From: Rhizobium rhizoryzae
GTDB lineage: Bacteria > Pseudomonadota > Alphaproteobacteria > Rhizobiales > Rhizobiaceae
Length of the DNA: 64,000 nt
Reading direction: 5' to 3'
NCBI RefSeq assembly: GCF_011046895.1
Contig: NZ_CP049249.1
Location: 964,501-1,028,500 of the forward strand
This document shows, one piece after another, positions 1 through 7,765 of this stretch (the first letter of the stretch is position 1; every line of letters begins with the position of its first letter). The position numbers and the translations under genes are program-made. The notes beneath the pieces are model-generated. The model saw only the letters and a program-made list of their open reading frames with translations, made no database searches and was not told the origin of the DNA.

Positions 1-131
1 AGCCCGGTCAACTCCACCAACTGCCTTTGGGAAATGAACTGGCCGGGACGAACATCACGTGCCAGCAGGTGGCGTGTGAAGCTCTCATACGCCTTTTCCC
101 GCAGTGGCACCTGTTCGTTCGTCTCGTCCAT
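1..131 (-). CDS. GntR-family transcriptional regulator, N-terminal part only
   Basis: Only the first 43 codons lie in the window; the gene continues beyond base 1. The ATG is at 131 on the minus strand. The translated start contains the stretch LREKAYESF followed by ARDVRPGQFISQRQLVE, which matches helix 1 and the approach to helix 2 of GntR-type winged-helix domains (pattern R-x-x-I-x-x-G-x-x-x-P-G-x-x-L-x-E-x-x-L-A). The effector domain is not visible, so FCD and UTRA types cannot be told apart. It lies 26 bp downstream of the DapA-family gene on the same strand and is probably co-transcribed with it, so it may control that aldolase. Confidence 0.7.
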   Translation of the reverse strand, partial: MDETNEQVPLREKAYESFTRHLLARDVRPGQFISQRQLVELTG

Positions 132-157
132 GACGTCCCCTCTTCGGCAGGTTTGAA

Positions 158-1042
158 TCAGGCAGCCTTTTCGGAGAAAGCCTGATCGAATACGCTGCAA
201 ATCCTGTCGCGATCCTGAGCCGCAATTGTAATCAGCGGAGGCCGCACGTTCAGCCATACCCCGTTGCCGCTGGTGTGAGCAACCAGGACTTTGACGGCAG
301 GCGTAACCGGATAGTTAAGCAGGACCTCGACAAGACCTGTTACCCGATCATCGTCACGACCATCCACCGCCATGGCCCGCACGTCTGCGCCCAAGAGGTT
401 GGCCATGCCGGAAATCGCGCCCTGTCCGCCCAGACGGGTTCCCTGGGCCAGATGCCGCTCATCACCGATCATGATGGCAAGATCGCCGTGCTCTTTCAAA
501 AGGCGCTCGGTGTGCGTCCAATCGCCACCGGAATCCTTCACGCCCGTGACGATACCGGGAAACGCTGAGCGTAGTCTTGCAACGAGGTCGACGGAGATCT
601 TGACCATCGTGACTGATGGAATGTTGTAGACGATGATATCCCGAGCCTTGGACCCGAGACCGGCGAATACCGCCGAAAACCAGGTGAACAGACCATCATC
701 CGATACGTTCTTGAAATAGGATGGCGGCGCCAGCAGAATGTTGCGCGCTCCCAGATCAAGTGCCTGGGCGGACTGTTCGACAGCGTCGATGACGGAATCG
801 ACCAGGACGCCAGCGACAATATTGGCGCCAGAAATTCCAGACGCCTGAAGAGCAGAGAGAACCTTCCCGCGTTCGCTATGCCCAATGGAGCTTCCCTCGC
901 CCGTCGTACCAAAGACAGTCACGCTGTCGCAGTGATGGTTGAGACAGAAGCGAGCATGCTCGGTCAGCATCGGCAGAAGAATATTTCCGGTCTCATCGAA
1001 CGGCGTGGTCAGGGCGGCCGACAGGCCAAACTTGCGGGACAA
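158..1042 (-). CDS. DapA-family (dihydrodipicolinate synthase / N-acetylneuraminate lyase) aldolase
   Basis: This 294-residue protein has the full length of the class I aldolase superfamily that includes DapA. Visible signatures are GTTGEGSS (residues 45-52), the catalytic tyrosine Y139 in IIVYNIPS, and the Schiff-base lysine K169 in GVKDSGG. Family members condense or cleave pyruvate-containing substrates. The start is a TTG at 1042, chosen because a strong GGAGGAG lies 7 bases upstream and the protein begins at the usual distance before the first strand. The neighbourhood (GntR gene just downstream, no lysine-pathway genes) argues for a catabolic aldolase or dehydratase, for example for a sugar acid or hydroxyproline derivative, rather than lysine synthesis. 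The substrate cannot be named. Confidence 0.85.
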   Translation of the reverse strand: MSRKFGLSAALTTPFDETGNILLPMLTEHARFCLNHHCDSVTVFGTTGEGSSIGHSERGKVLSALQASGISGANIVAGVLVDSVIDAVEQSAQALDLGARNILLAPPSYFKNVSDDGLFTWFSAVFAGLGSKARDIIVYNIPSVTMVKISVDLVARLRSAFPGIVTGVKDSGGDWTHTERLLKEHGDLAIMIGDERHLAQGTRLGGQGAISGMANLLGADVRAMAVDGRDDDRVTGLVEVLLNYPVTPAVKVLVAHTSGNGVWLNVRPPLITIAAQDRDRICSVFDQAFSEKAA

Positions 1043-1366
1043 TTCTGTGCTCCTCCAACTAACATCATCACCGTACTACGGTAACATGTTAGTCGTAAAG
1101 AGGCGATTGCACGCTTTTAACAATCTTTTCGAAGAGACTGATCTTTTGTTATGGGTCGGTACAGACAGAGGGCGAAATGACACCGTCAGGAGCGAAATCA
1201 GCCTTCGGCCCAAACCCGGCAGCCGCCGTCGCATAAGTCGGTCGCGAACTTCTGAAATTTGCACCTGTGTTTCGCAACGGAAATTCCCTCTGATATTCAG
1301 GCAGGGTCGATCTGTACCAGATCTCAGGAATTTTGCGACAAGACGCCGTTTCGCTGATCCTTTTCC
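1043..1366. promoter_or_regulatory. Control region upstream of the DapA-family gene, with two abutting palindromes
   Basis: The gap between the divergent aldolase and TetR genes holds no credible ORF. Close to the aldolase start are two perfect palindromes sharing one base: ACCGTACTACGGT (1070-1082) and TAACATGTTA (1082-1091). They lie 28-49 bases upstream of the start codon, a good place for a repressor such as the neighbouring GntR protein. The rest of the gap (about 1092-1366) shows nothing I can interpret. Confidence 0.4.
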
Positions 1367-1424
1367 ATCTTACCTCATTGACAAAATCGTATATTTTTGT
1401 ACGCTTTTGTCAATGAGGTAAGAT
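1367..1424. promoter_or_regulatory. Long perfect inverted repeat (probable TetR operator) with embedded divergent promoter
   Basis: Two 20-base arms (1367-1386 and 1405-1424) are exact reverse complements separated by 18 bases. Each arm contains TTGACA, so a -35 box points in each direction (1378-1383 on plus, 1408-1413 on minus). Possible -10 boxes are TACGCT on plus (1400-1405) and TACGAT on minus (1386-1391). The right arm also contains the GAGG ribosome-binding site of the TetR gene and ends one base before its ATG. Repressor binding would therefore block both promoters, and the transcript could fold to hide the ribosome-binding site. Autoregulation by the adjacent TetR protein is the natural inference. 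Confidence 0.75.
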
Positions 1425-1425
1425 A

Positions 1426-2079
1426 ATGGCTACACCCAAGCAGATCGCTCGACGCGAACGCATAGAAGAAGCCGCTTATGCGGTGCTCAAGGAGGCCGGA
1501 TACAAGGCCGCGTCCATGCTCGCCATCGCCCAGCGCGCATCAGTTTCCAATGAAACGCTCTACAACTGGTATGGCAACAAGCAGGCCCTTTTCCGATCGT
1601 TGATCGAAGCGAATGCCAAAGAGGCCAGGGAACTGCTGGAATGTGCGCTTCAAACGGGAAGCGATCCGCTCCAAACGCTCGCCGCACTCGGACCAATCCT
1701 GCTGTCCCTTGTAACCAGCGAGAAAGCCGTCGTGCTCAACCGCGCGGCGGCCGGTGACATCAGCGATACGAACACACTCGGCCCGGCGATTGCACAATTT
1801 GGACGCGATACCATTGCACCTCTCGTTTGCGACCTGCTGAAAGCCGCAGGCCGGTCCGGGCTCATCATCTGCGACGACCCGACCTCTAGTGCCGACATCT
1901 ATTTTCGCCTGTTGATTGGCGACCTTCAGGTTCGCCGAGTTATCGGTGCCTTGGACGAACTGCCGCCCACGGAAATCGAGCAACGGGCGAGAGAGGCTAT
2001 GGCCCTGTTCTTGGAACTTCATGCGCCCGCCGCTGGCGAGCACTTTTTGCCATCCGCTCACGGGAAACCTTCACAATGA
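1426..2079 (+). CDS. TetR/AcrR-family transcriptional repressor
   Basis: 217 residues, usual for the family. The N-terminal helix-turn-helix spans about residues 10-55 and includes AIAQRASVSNETLYNWYGNK, matching the TetR recognition-helix region (xLYxYFxxKxxL). The remaining alpha-helical part is the ligand-binding and dimerisation domain, with no recognisable ligand signature. The gene starts two bases after a 20-bp-armed palindrome that contains its promoter and Shine-Dalgarno sequence, so autoregulation is likely. Its stop overlaps the start of the downstream small membrane protein gene in an ATGA junction, suggesting that gene is its main target. Confidence 0.9.
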   Translation: MATPKQIARRERIEEAAYAVLKEAGYKAASMLAIAQRASVSNETLYNWYGNKQALFRSLIEANAKEARELLECALQTGSDPLQTLAALGPILLSLVTSEKAVVLNRAAAGDISDTNTLGPAIAQFGRDTIAPLVCDLLKAAGRSGLIICDDPTSSADIYFRLLIGDLQVRRVIGALDELPPTEIEQRAREAMALFLELHAPAAGEHFLPSAHGKPSQ

Positions 2080-2579
2080 CGCTCTTCCTTTACGTTTTTT
2101 CACTGCTATCGCTGCTGTCGAGCGGGGCGATATTTGGCTTTTTCTATGCGTGGGTTTGTTCGACGATGTGGGGGCTGGATGCGGCCGATCCGGCGCTTGC
2201 GATTGGTGCGATGCAGGCCATGAACGCATCGGTCAGAAACATGGTGTTTGCGCCAGCTTTCTTCGGAACACCTTTTGTCCTGATCGCGACCGCAGTGCTT
2301 GCTTGGCTATCCCGGATGAAGGCCGCAAGCCTTATCTTCGCGATCGCCGGCCTGCTTTACCTATTCGGCGGCATGATCCTTACCATCATCGTAAATGTAC
2401 CGATGAACGAAGCGCTTGCGGCCGTCGCCATCCCGCAGGATGCAGCCGAGGCGCAACGCATCTGGGAAAATTATTCGGGGCCTTGGCAATTCTGGAATAC
2501 TGCCCGCACGATTGTCAGCGGCGTCACACTGGCGCTGACCGGCATCGCAATCTTCATATTGAACGCAAAGGCGGCATGA
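2076..2579 (+). CDS. DUF1772-like four-helix membrane protein
   Basis: 167 residues with about four hydrophobic segments (near residues 1-30, 55-80, 85-105 and 140-165). The pattern resembles DUF1772 (anthrone-oxygenase-like) proteins: a conserved GxxFGFFYAW in the first helix, NxxVRN between helices, and NVPMNEAL followed by WENYSGPWQFWNTARTIVS before the last helix. Some eukaryotic members of that superfamily act on anthrones, but bacterial members are mostly uncharacterised. It is translationally coupled to the TetR gene (4-base overlap), so it is probably de-repressed when the TetR ligand is present, perhaps in response to a small toxic or hydrophobic compound. Confidence 0.75.
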   Translation: MTLFLYVFSLLSLLSSGAIFGFFYAWVCSTMWGLDAADPALAIGAMQAMNASVRNMVFAPAFFGTPFVLIATAVLAWLSRMKAASLIFAIAGLLYLFGGMILTIIVNVPMNEALAAVAIPQDAAEAQRIWENYSGPWQFWNTARTIVSGVTLALTGIAIFILNAKAA

Positions 2580-3100
2580 TTGCCTGTCCGCAAATCTCCC
2601 GAGTAAAACGATCCCTGTTCTCCTGACGTTTGCAACGTCGAAGAATAGGGAGTTTTGCGACAGTCGCAATATTCGCCCTTTGCGGGAACCGGCCAGATGC
2701 GGGTTGTCCCAGAAGGACTACAGCCTGTTTGCGACGGTAACAAGGCTATGCAAACCAAAGCTTTCCAGCATTGAGATCCGCCAGGGTTCGATTGGGACAG
2801 CGGAGCGAAGGCTTACAGTGTTATTTGGCCCTCAACCTGAACCGACCGCTTGTTATGGAGACGTGGCGGAACTCCAGATGAGTACACGCAATTTATCGGG
2901 TGATTGTTTGTGCACTTGCTAACAATCCGCATAGAAAGATTGCAGTCGCCGATCCCACATTCGACGTGCCGAAACTGGTAAATCAACTAATACACTGATT
3001 AGTCGATGAAATTTCAGTTTCATCTGGTCTGGCATGAAATCTGCTTTGTTTTCGTCGACTGGGCAGAAGTCCGGCATCCACAACGAAAAGAGGGAACGGC
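2580..3100. promoter_or_regulatory. Intergenic control region of the peptide-type ABC operon
   Basis: No ORF in this 521-base gap looks coding. The left two thirds show nothing recognisable. The right end is dense in signals: a dyad ACTAAT-N6-ATTAGT (2986-3003), a dyad GATGAAA-N6-TTTCATC (3005-3024) whose left half forms the palindrome TGAAATTTCA (3007-3016), and then a sigma-54-like element (3030-3045). The TGAAA/TTTCA dyad is the kind of site bound by RpiR/MurR-family repressors, and an RpiR gene closes this operon at 9478-10317. The link is inferred. Confidence 0.5.
3030..3045 (+). promoter_or_regulatory. Possible sigma-54 (-24/-12) promoter of the peptide-type ABC operon
   Basis: TGGCATG-AAAT-CTGCT has the -24 GG (3031-3032) and -12 GC (3043-3044) separated by exactly 10 bases, as RpoN promoters require. 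Against the consensus TGGCACG-N4-TTGCW it has two mismatches. It lies about 56 bases before the substrate-binding-protein start. No enhancer-binding protein gene is nearby, so chance occurrence is possible. Confidence 0.4.
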
Positions 3101-4750
3101 ATGACGAAGACACCATCCAAGCCCGAGGGCTCGCAAGCATTTTTCAAGCTGTTGCAGGTGAGCACGATCTTGGGCGCAGCCACTTTTGCAATGTTTGCGA
3201 CGACGGTCCAGGCTGATGCTGCCGGCACGTTGCGGATCGGAATGACGGCGTCAGATATCCCCCTCACGACCGGTCAGACGGACCAGGGCGGCGAGGGTCA
3301 ACGCTTCATGGGCTACACGGTCTACAATGCTCTGGTCGAATGGGATTTGACAAAGGCTGACAAACCGTCGGGCCTCGTTCCAAGCCTTTCGACATCCTGG
3401 CAGGTCGATGCGAGCGACAAGACCAAATGGATCTTCAAGCTACGGGATGGCGTGAAATTTCATGATGGCAGCGCCTTCACGGCCGAAGCAGTCGTCTGGA
3501 ATCTCGACAAGCTTCTGAAACAGGATGCGCCGCAGTTCGACAAGCGTCAGTCTGCGCAGGGCAAGTCTCGTATTCCCGCTGTCGCATCGTATAAGGTCAT
3601 CGATCCCCTGACTGTCGAGATCACCACCAAATCTCCGGATGCTACGCTCCCCTATCAGTTGAGCTGGATCCTGATTTCCTCTCCCGCAAACTGGGAAGCG
3701 CAAGGCAAGAACTGGGACAATGTTGCCCAGAAGCCTTCTGGAACTGGCCCCTGGAAGATGGAAGGCGGCTTCGTTCCACGCGAACGGGCCGAACTCACGC
3801 CCAACAAGGATTATTGGGACAAGGCCCGCGTGCCGAAGCTGGACAAGCTCGTACTGATCCCGCTGCCCGAGCCGAATACGCGCGTTGCGGCCCTGCGCTC
3901 CGGCCAGGTGGATTGGGTGGAAGCCCCTGCCCCGGATTCCGTCAAGTCACTGAAGGATGCCGGTTTCAAGATCGTCACGAACTCCTATCCGCACAACTGG
4001 ACCTGGCATCTTTCCCGTGTCGAAGGCTCACCATGGAATGACATCCGTGTTCGCAAGGCCGCAAACCTGGCAGTTGACCGTCAGGGTCTGAACGAGTTGT
4101 TGGGCGGACTGTCCGTTCCAGCACAGGGCTACATGCCGCCCGGTCACCAGTGGTTCGGCAAGCCAAGCTTCAAGCTGGACTACAACATCGAAGAAGCCAA
4201 GAAGCTGATGAAGGAGGCCGGCTTCGGTCCTGAGAATCCAATCAAGACCAAGGTCGTCATCTCTTCATCCGGCTCCGGGCAGATGCTGCCGTTGCAAATG
4301 AACGAGTATATTCAGCAGACGCTCGGCGAAATCGGCATCAACGTCGAATACGAAGTGATGGACTGGAACACGGTCATCAATGTGTGGCGCGCAGGGGCCA
4401 AGGATGCGAGCGCCAAGGGCGCGACCGCCGTCAACTACAGCTATTTCATCCAGGATCCCTTCACTGCCATGATCCGCCAATCGCAGTGCAATCTGGCACC
4501 GCCAGCGGGCACAAACTGGGGCTATTATTGCGACAAGGATATGGATGCCCTGTTCGACAAGGTGCGCAACACCTTCGATGCGGCGGAACAGGACAAGGTG
4601 ATGCAGCAGATCCATGAGAAATATGTCAACGATGCGCTCTTCCTCATGGTGACGCATGACGTTGCCCCACGCGCCATGACGGGCAAGGTCAAGGGCTTCG
4701 TCCAGGCGCAGAACTGGTTCCAGGACTTCTCGACCATCTCGATGGATTGA
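3101..4750 (+). CDS. Dipeptide/oligopeptide-type ABC transporter substrate-binding protein
   Basis: 549 residues of the SBP family 5 (DppA/OppA-like) fold. The N-terminus has a long signal-peptide-like segment (about residues 15-39, ending near TVQA-DAAG), so the protein is periplasmic. Family features include KWIFKLRDGVKFHDG and FTAEAVVWNLDKL near residues 110-135, and SGTGPWKM in the middle. It is the first gene of an operon with two permeases and two ATPases, and a strong RNA stem-loop (4759-4814) separates it from the permeases. The ligand is unknown; opines, peptides and other amino-acid-containing compounds are all carried by this family. The racemase-like gene at the operon end hints at an amino-acid-derived substrate. 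Confidence 0.9.
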   Translation: MTKTPSKPEGSQAFFKLLQVSTILGAATFAMFATTVQADAAGTLRIGMTASDIPLTTGQTDQGGEGQRFMGYTVYNALVEWDLTKADKPSGLVPSLSTSWQVDASDKTKWIFKLRDGVKFHDGSAFTAEAVVWNLDKLLKQDAPQFDKRQSAQGKSRIPAVASYKVIDPLTVEITTKSPDATLPYQLSWILISSPANWEAQGKNWDNVAQKPSGTGPWKMEGGFVPRERAELTPNKDYWDKARVPKLDKLVLIPLPEPNTRVAALRSGQVDWVEAPAPDSVKSLKDAGFKIVTNSYPHNWTWHLSRVEGSPWNDIRVRKAANLAVDRQGLNELLGGLSVPAQGYMPPGHQWFGKPSFKLDYNIEEAKKLMKEAGFGPENPIKTKVVISSSGSGQMLPLQMNEYIQQTLGEIGINVEYEVMDWNTVINVWRAGAKDASAKGATAVNYSYFIQDPFTAMIRQSQCNLAPPAGTNWGYYCDKDMDALFDKVRNTFDAAEQDKVMQQIHEKYVNDALFLMVTHDVAPRAMTGKVKGFVQAQNWFQDFSTISMD

Positions 4751-4758
4751 GTGACACA

Positions 4759-4814
4759 CGGGCGCGCCGGTCTTCCCGATTCCGGCGTTCTGCTGCAGCC
4801 GCCCGGCGCGCCCG
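4759..4814 (+). other. GC-rich mRNA stem-loop between binding-protein and permease genes
   Basis: A perfect 12-base inverted repeat, CGGGCGCGCCGG (4759-4770) with its complement at 4803-4814, encloses a 32-base loop. No U-run follows, so it is more likely a 3'-end stabiliser or partial attenuator that raises binding-protein expression above that of the permeases than a full terminator. Comparable hairpins occur at the same place in the nitrate (32198-32225) and malonate (56610-56633) ABC operons of this window. Confidence 0.65.
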
Positions 4815-4853
4815 ACTTGTTTGTGCCAATTCAACCGATCGAGTGAGACCCTT

Positions 4854-5807
4854 ATGCTGCTTTATGCGCTCAAACGAATTTTGCATGTCATCCCGGTCAC
4901 GATTGGCGTCAGCATTGTTTGCTTCATGCTGATCCACATCGCGCCGGGAGATCCCCTCGCGGCGATCCTTCCGTCGGATGCTTCCGCAGAGATGCAGGCG
5001 CAAATGCGCAGCTTCTACGGTCTTGATCAGCCACTTCCGGTTCAATATCTGCTCTGGGCATGGCATGCACTGAAAGGTGACCTTGGCACATCGATCGCCA
5101 GCGGACGTCCAGTCCTCGGCGAAATTCTCGATGCCTCGGTAAACTCCATCATCCTGGCTGTCGCTGCTGCCGGCATCGGCTTCATCACCGGTTCGGTGCT
5201 GGGGTTTCTGGCAGGCGTCTTTCGCGGAACATGGATAGATCGCGCGGCCTCTGCTGTTTCGATGCTTGGTGTCAGCGTGCCTCATTACTGGTTGGGCATG
5301 GTTCTCGTCATCGCCTTCTCGGTCACGCTTGGCTGGCTGCCGGCCATGGGCGGCGGTCCGGAAGGATCCACGGGACGCGGATTCAGCTGGGCCTATCTCC
5401 AGTTTTTGATCCTGCCTGCCGTCACCATGTCAGTCATTCCCATGGGCATCATCGCCCGCACGATCCGTTCGCTCGTTGCAGACATTCTTTCGCAGGATTT
5501 CACGCAGGCGCTCGCGGCCAAGGGGCTGATGAGCAGGCAGATCATGCGTCACGTCATTCGCAATGTCGCCCCAACGGCGCTTTCGGTCATGGGCCTGCAA
5601 CTTGGATATCTTCTCGGCGGGTCGATCCTCATCGAAACGGTCTTCTCCTGGCCTGGCACCGGATTTCTTTTGAACGGCGCCATTTTCACCCGTGACCTGC
5701 CGATACTGCAGGGCACGATCCTCGTACTCGCGATGTTCTTCGTGCTGCTGAACCTTGCCGTCGACGTGCTCCAGAGCGCCATCGACCCCCGTATCCAGAG
5801 GAGCTGA
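4854..5807 (+). CDS. Dipeptide-type ABC transporter permease (DppB-like)
   Basis: 317 residues from the ATG at 4854. That start is preferred because DppB-type permeases begin immediately with the first membrane helix (here LLYALKRILHVIPVTIG), which an upstream in-frame ATG at 4821 would bury. The N-terminal HIAPGDPL motif and about six membrane segments are typical. The EAA-like cytoplasmic loop is seen as TQALAAKGLMSRQIMRHVIRN (about residues 220-240), which couples to the ATPases. The C-terminus has the family pattern IETVFSWPGTG. It should form the inner-membrane channel with the next gene product. Confidence 0.9.
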   Translation: MLLYALKRILHVIPVTIGVSIVCFMLIHIAPGDPLAAILPSDASAEMQAQMRSFYGLDQPLPVQYLLWAWHALKGDLGTSIASGRPVLGEILDASVNSIILAVAAAGIGFITGSVLGFLAGVFRGTWIDRAASAVSMLGVSVPHYWLGMVLVIAFSVTLGWLPAMGGGPEGSTGRGFSWAYLQFLILPAVTMSVIPMGIIARTIRSLVADILSQDFTQALAAKGLMSRQIMRHVIRNVAPTALSVMGLQLGYLLGGSILIETVFSWPGTGFLLNGAIFTRDLPILQGTILVLAMFFVLLNLAVDVLQSAIDPRIQRS

Positions 5808-5809
5808 CC

Positions 5810-6703
5810 ATGAGCGCAGTCACTGCAGAAATCGGCGCGCCTGTTCTCGTCCCCGTCGCAAAATCCCCTGGCTTCTGGAGCAATGTTCTGCGTCGGCTCG
5901 CCCGCGATCCGGTGGCCATGATTGCTCTGGCAATCATTGTCATTCTGGTTCTTATCGCGATTTTCGCGCCTTACATCGCACCATACGATCCATCAAAGGG
6001 CAGCGTAATCCGCCGCCTGAAACCGATTGGAACGCCCGGATATCCTCTCGGCACCGATGAGTTGGGCCGAGATATGCTCTCCCGCCTGATCCACGGCGCT
6101 CGCCTGTCCTTGATCATGGGCGTGATCCCGGTGCCGATTGCTTTCATCATCGGCTCCACCATTGGCATCATCGCCGGCTATGCTGGCGGCATCGTCAACA
6201 CGCTTATCATGCGAACGATTGACGTATTCTACGCCTTTCCATCCGTCCTTCTCGCGGTGGCATTGTCGGGCGCGCTGGGATCGGGTCTGACCAATGCGCT
6301 CGTTTCGCTGACTGTCGTCTTTATCCCCCAGATTGCCCGCGTTGCAGAAAGCGTCACCACCCAGGTGCGCAAGCTCGACTACGTGGATGCCGCCCGCGCA
6401 TCGGGAGCTTCCGCAGCAACGATCATTCGCGTTCATGTTCTGGGTAACGTACTTGGGCCGATCTTCGTTTTCGCGACCAGCCTGATTTCCGTCTCGATGA
6501 TCCTCGCATCGGGCCTCTCCTTTCTGGGCCTGGGCGTAAGACCGCCCGATGCGGAATGGGGTTTGATGCTCAACACGCTTCGCACCGCCATCTACAGCAA
6601 TCCGTTTGTGGCAGCGCTTCCCGGCGTGATGATTTTCATCACCTCCATTTGCTTCAACCTTTTCTCCGACGGGCTTCGTACAGCCATGGATGTGAAATCA
6701 TGA
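5810..6703 (+). CDS. Dipeptide-type ABC transporter permease (DppC-like)
   Basis: 297 residues, starting two bases after the previous stop. It has the DppC layout: a cytoplasmic N-terminal tail, a first membrane helix, a periplasmic loop with APYDPS and the signature HPLGTDELGRDML-like sequence (here YPLGTDELGRDMLSRL), then four to five further helices. The EAA loop is YVDAARASGASAATIIRVHV, and the C-terminal GLSFLGLGVRPPDAEWG is characteristic of the subfamily. It pairs with the DppB-like protein to form the translocation pore. The stop overlaps the start of the ATPase gene. Confidence 0.92.
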   Translation: MSAVTAEIGAPVLVPVAKSPGFWSNVLRRLARDPVAMIALAIIVILVLIAIFAPYIAPYDPSKGSVIRRLKPIGTPGYPLGTDELGRDMLSRLIHGARLSLIMGVIPVPIAFIIGSTIGIIAGYAGGIVNTLIMRTIDVFYAFPSVLLAVALSGALGSGLTNALVSLTVVFIPQIARVAESVTTQVRKLDYVDAARASGASAATIIRVHVLGNVLGPIFVFATSLISVSMILASGLSFLGLGVRPPDAEWGLMLNTLRTAIYSNPFVAALPGVMIFITSICFNLFSDGLRTAMDVKS

Positions 6704-7761
6704 TCAACCTTGTCGGAGAACCCACACATCTCCTTCCCGTGGGCGAGAGGGGCGGTCCGGCTCAGCCTCTCATTTCCGTAAGGGGCCTGCTGAAGCATTT
6801 TCCGGTCAAGGGCAGCGGCTTCCTGAAGCCGAAAAAAGTCGTCCACGCAGTGGATGGCGTGAATTTTGACATCCTGAAAGGCGAAACGCTGGGTGTTGTG
6901 GGTGAGAGCGGCTGCGGGAAGTCAACCACCGCCCGCCTGCTGATGCAGCTCATCACGCCGGATCGCGGAGAAATCCTGTTCGATGGTGAGACGGTTGGCG
7001 AGACGCTACCGCTCTCGGAATACCGGCGTCAGGTGCAAATGGTGTTTCAGGACAGCTATGCCTCCCTCAACCCACGCCTGACGATCGAGGAATCCATCGC
7101 GTTCGCGCCCCGCGTTCATGGCGTTCCGGCCGCCAAAGCCATAGCAAGGGCTCACGATCTGCTGCACCGGGTAGGACTTGAGCCGGTTCGGTTTGCCGGA
7201 CGCTATCCGCACGAATTGTCTGGCGGTCAACGCCAACGCGTGAACATTGCCCGCGCTCTGGCACTGGAACCGCGTCTGGTCATTCTCGACGAAGCGGTCT
7301 CGGCTCTGGACAAGAGCGTGGAGGCACAGGTTCTCAATCTGCTGCTGGACCTCAAGCGCGATTTTGGCCTGACCTATCTCTTCATCTCCCATGACCTTAA
7401 CGTCGTCCGCTTCATGTGTGAGCGAGTGATGGTGATGTATCTGGGAAAGGTGGCGGAGATCGGCGAACGCGATGCCATCTTCGAACGGACTCGCCATCCT
7501 TACTCGTCCGCCCTGCTGGCCTCGATGCCGAAAATGGACCCCGGTGAGAGGACGCTCGAACCGCCTCTTTCCGGAGATCCGCCGAACCCTATCGATCCGC
7601 CTGCGGGCTGCCGCTTTCATACACGCTGCTCCTTCGCGGAAGATATCTGTCGCCAGACCCTTCCGCCCCTCGCCCGCATCTCTGGCGCACAATCCGCAGC
7701 CTGCCTGATGGCCATGCCGAATTCAGGCCATAGCGGCGCACCGGTACAAATGGAGGCATGA
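6700..7761 (+). CDS. Dipeptide-type ABC transporter ATPase (DppF/OppF-like)
   Basis: 353 residues from the ATG at 6700, which overlaps the permease stop by 4 bases; this coupling decides the start over longer in-frame options. Walker A is GESGCGKST (residues 68-76), the ABC signature is LSGGQRQRVNIARAL, and Walker B is LVILDE. The C-terminal Opp extension has the cysteine pattern of oligopeptide ATPases (CRFHTRCSFAEDICRQ), which in relatives can bind an Fe-S cluster. It energises uptake together with the next gene product. The first 25 residues form a non-conserved leader. Confidence 0.92.
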   Translation: MINLVGEPTHLLPVGERGGPAQPLISVRGLLKHFPVKGSGFLKPKKVVHAVDGVNFDILKGETLGVVGESGCGKSTTARLLMQLITPDRGEILFDGETVGETLPLSEYRRQVQMVFQDSYASLNPRLTIEESIAFAPRVHGVPAAKAIARAHDLLHRVGLEPVRFAGRYPHELSGGQRQRVNIARALALEPRLVILDEAVSALDKSVEAQVLNLLLDLKRDFGLTYLFISHDLNVVRFMCERVMVMYLGKVAEIGERDAIFERTRHPYSSALLASMPKMDPGERTLEPPLSGDPPNPIDPPAGCRFHTRCSFAEDICRQTLPPLARISGAQSAACLMAMPNSGHSGAPVQMEA

Positions 7762-7765
7762 CCTG

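Noticed and set aside
939..1421. A 160-residue plus-strand frame ahead of the TetR gene
   Set aside because: It overlaps the DapA-family gene start, runs through the operator palindrome and encodes no recognisable sequence.
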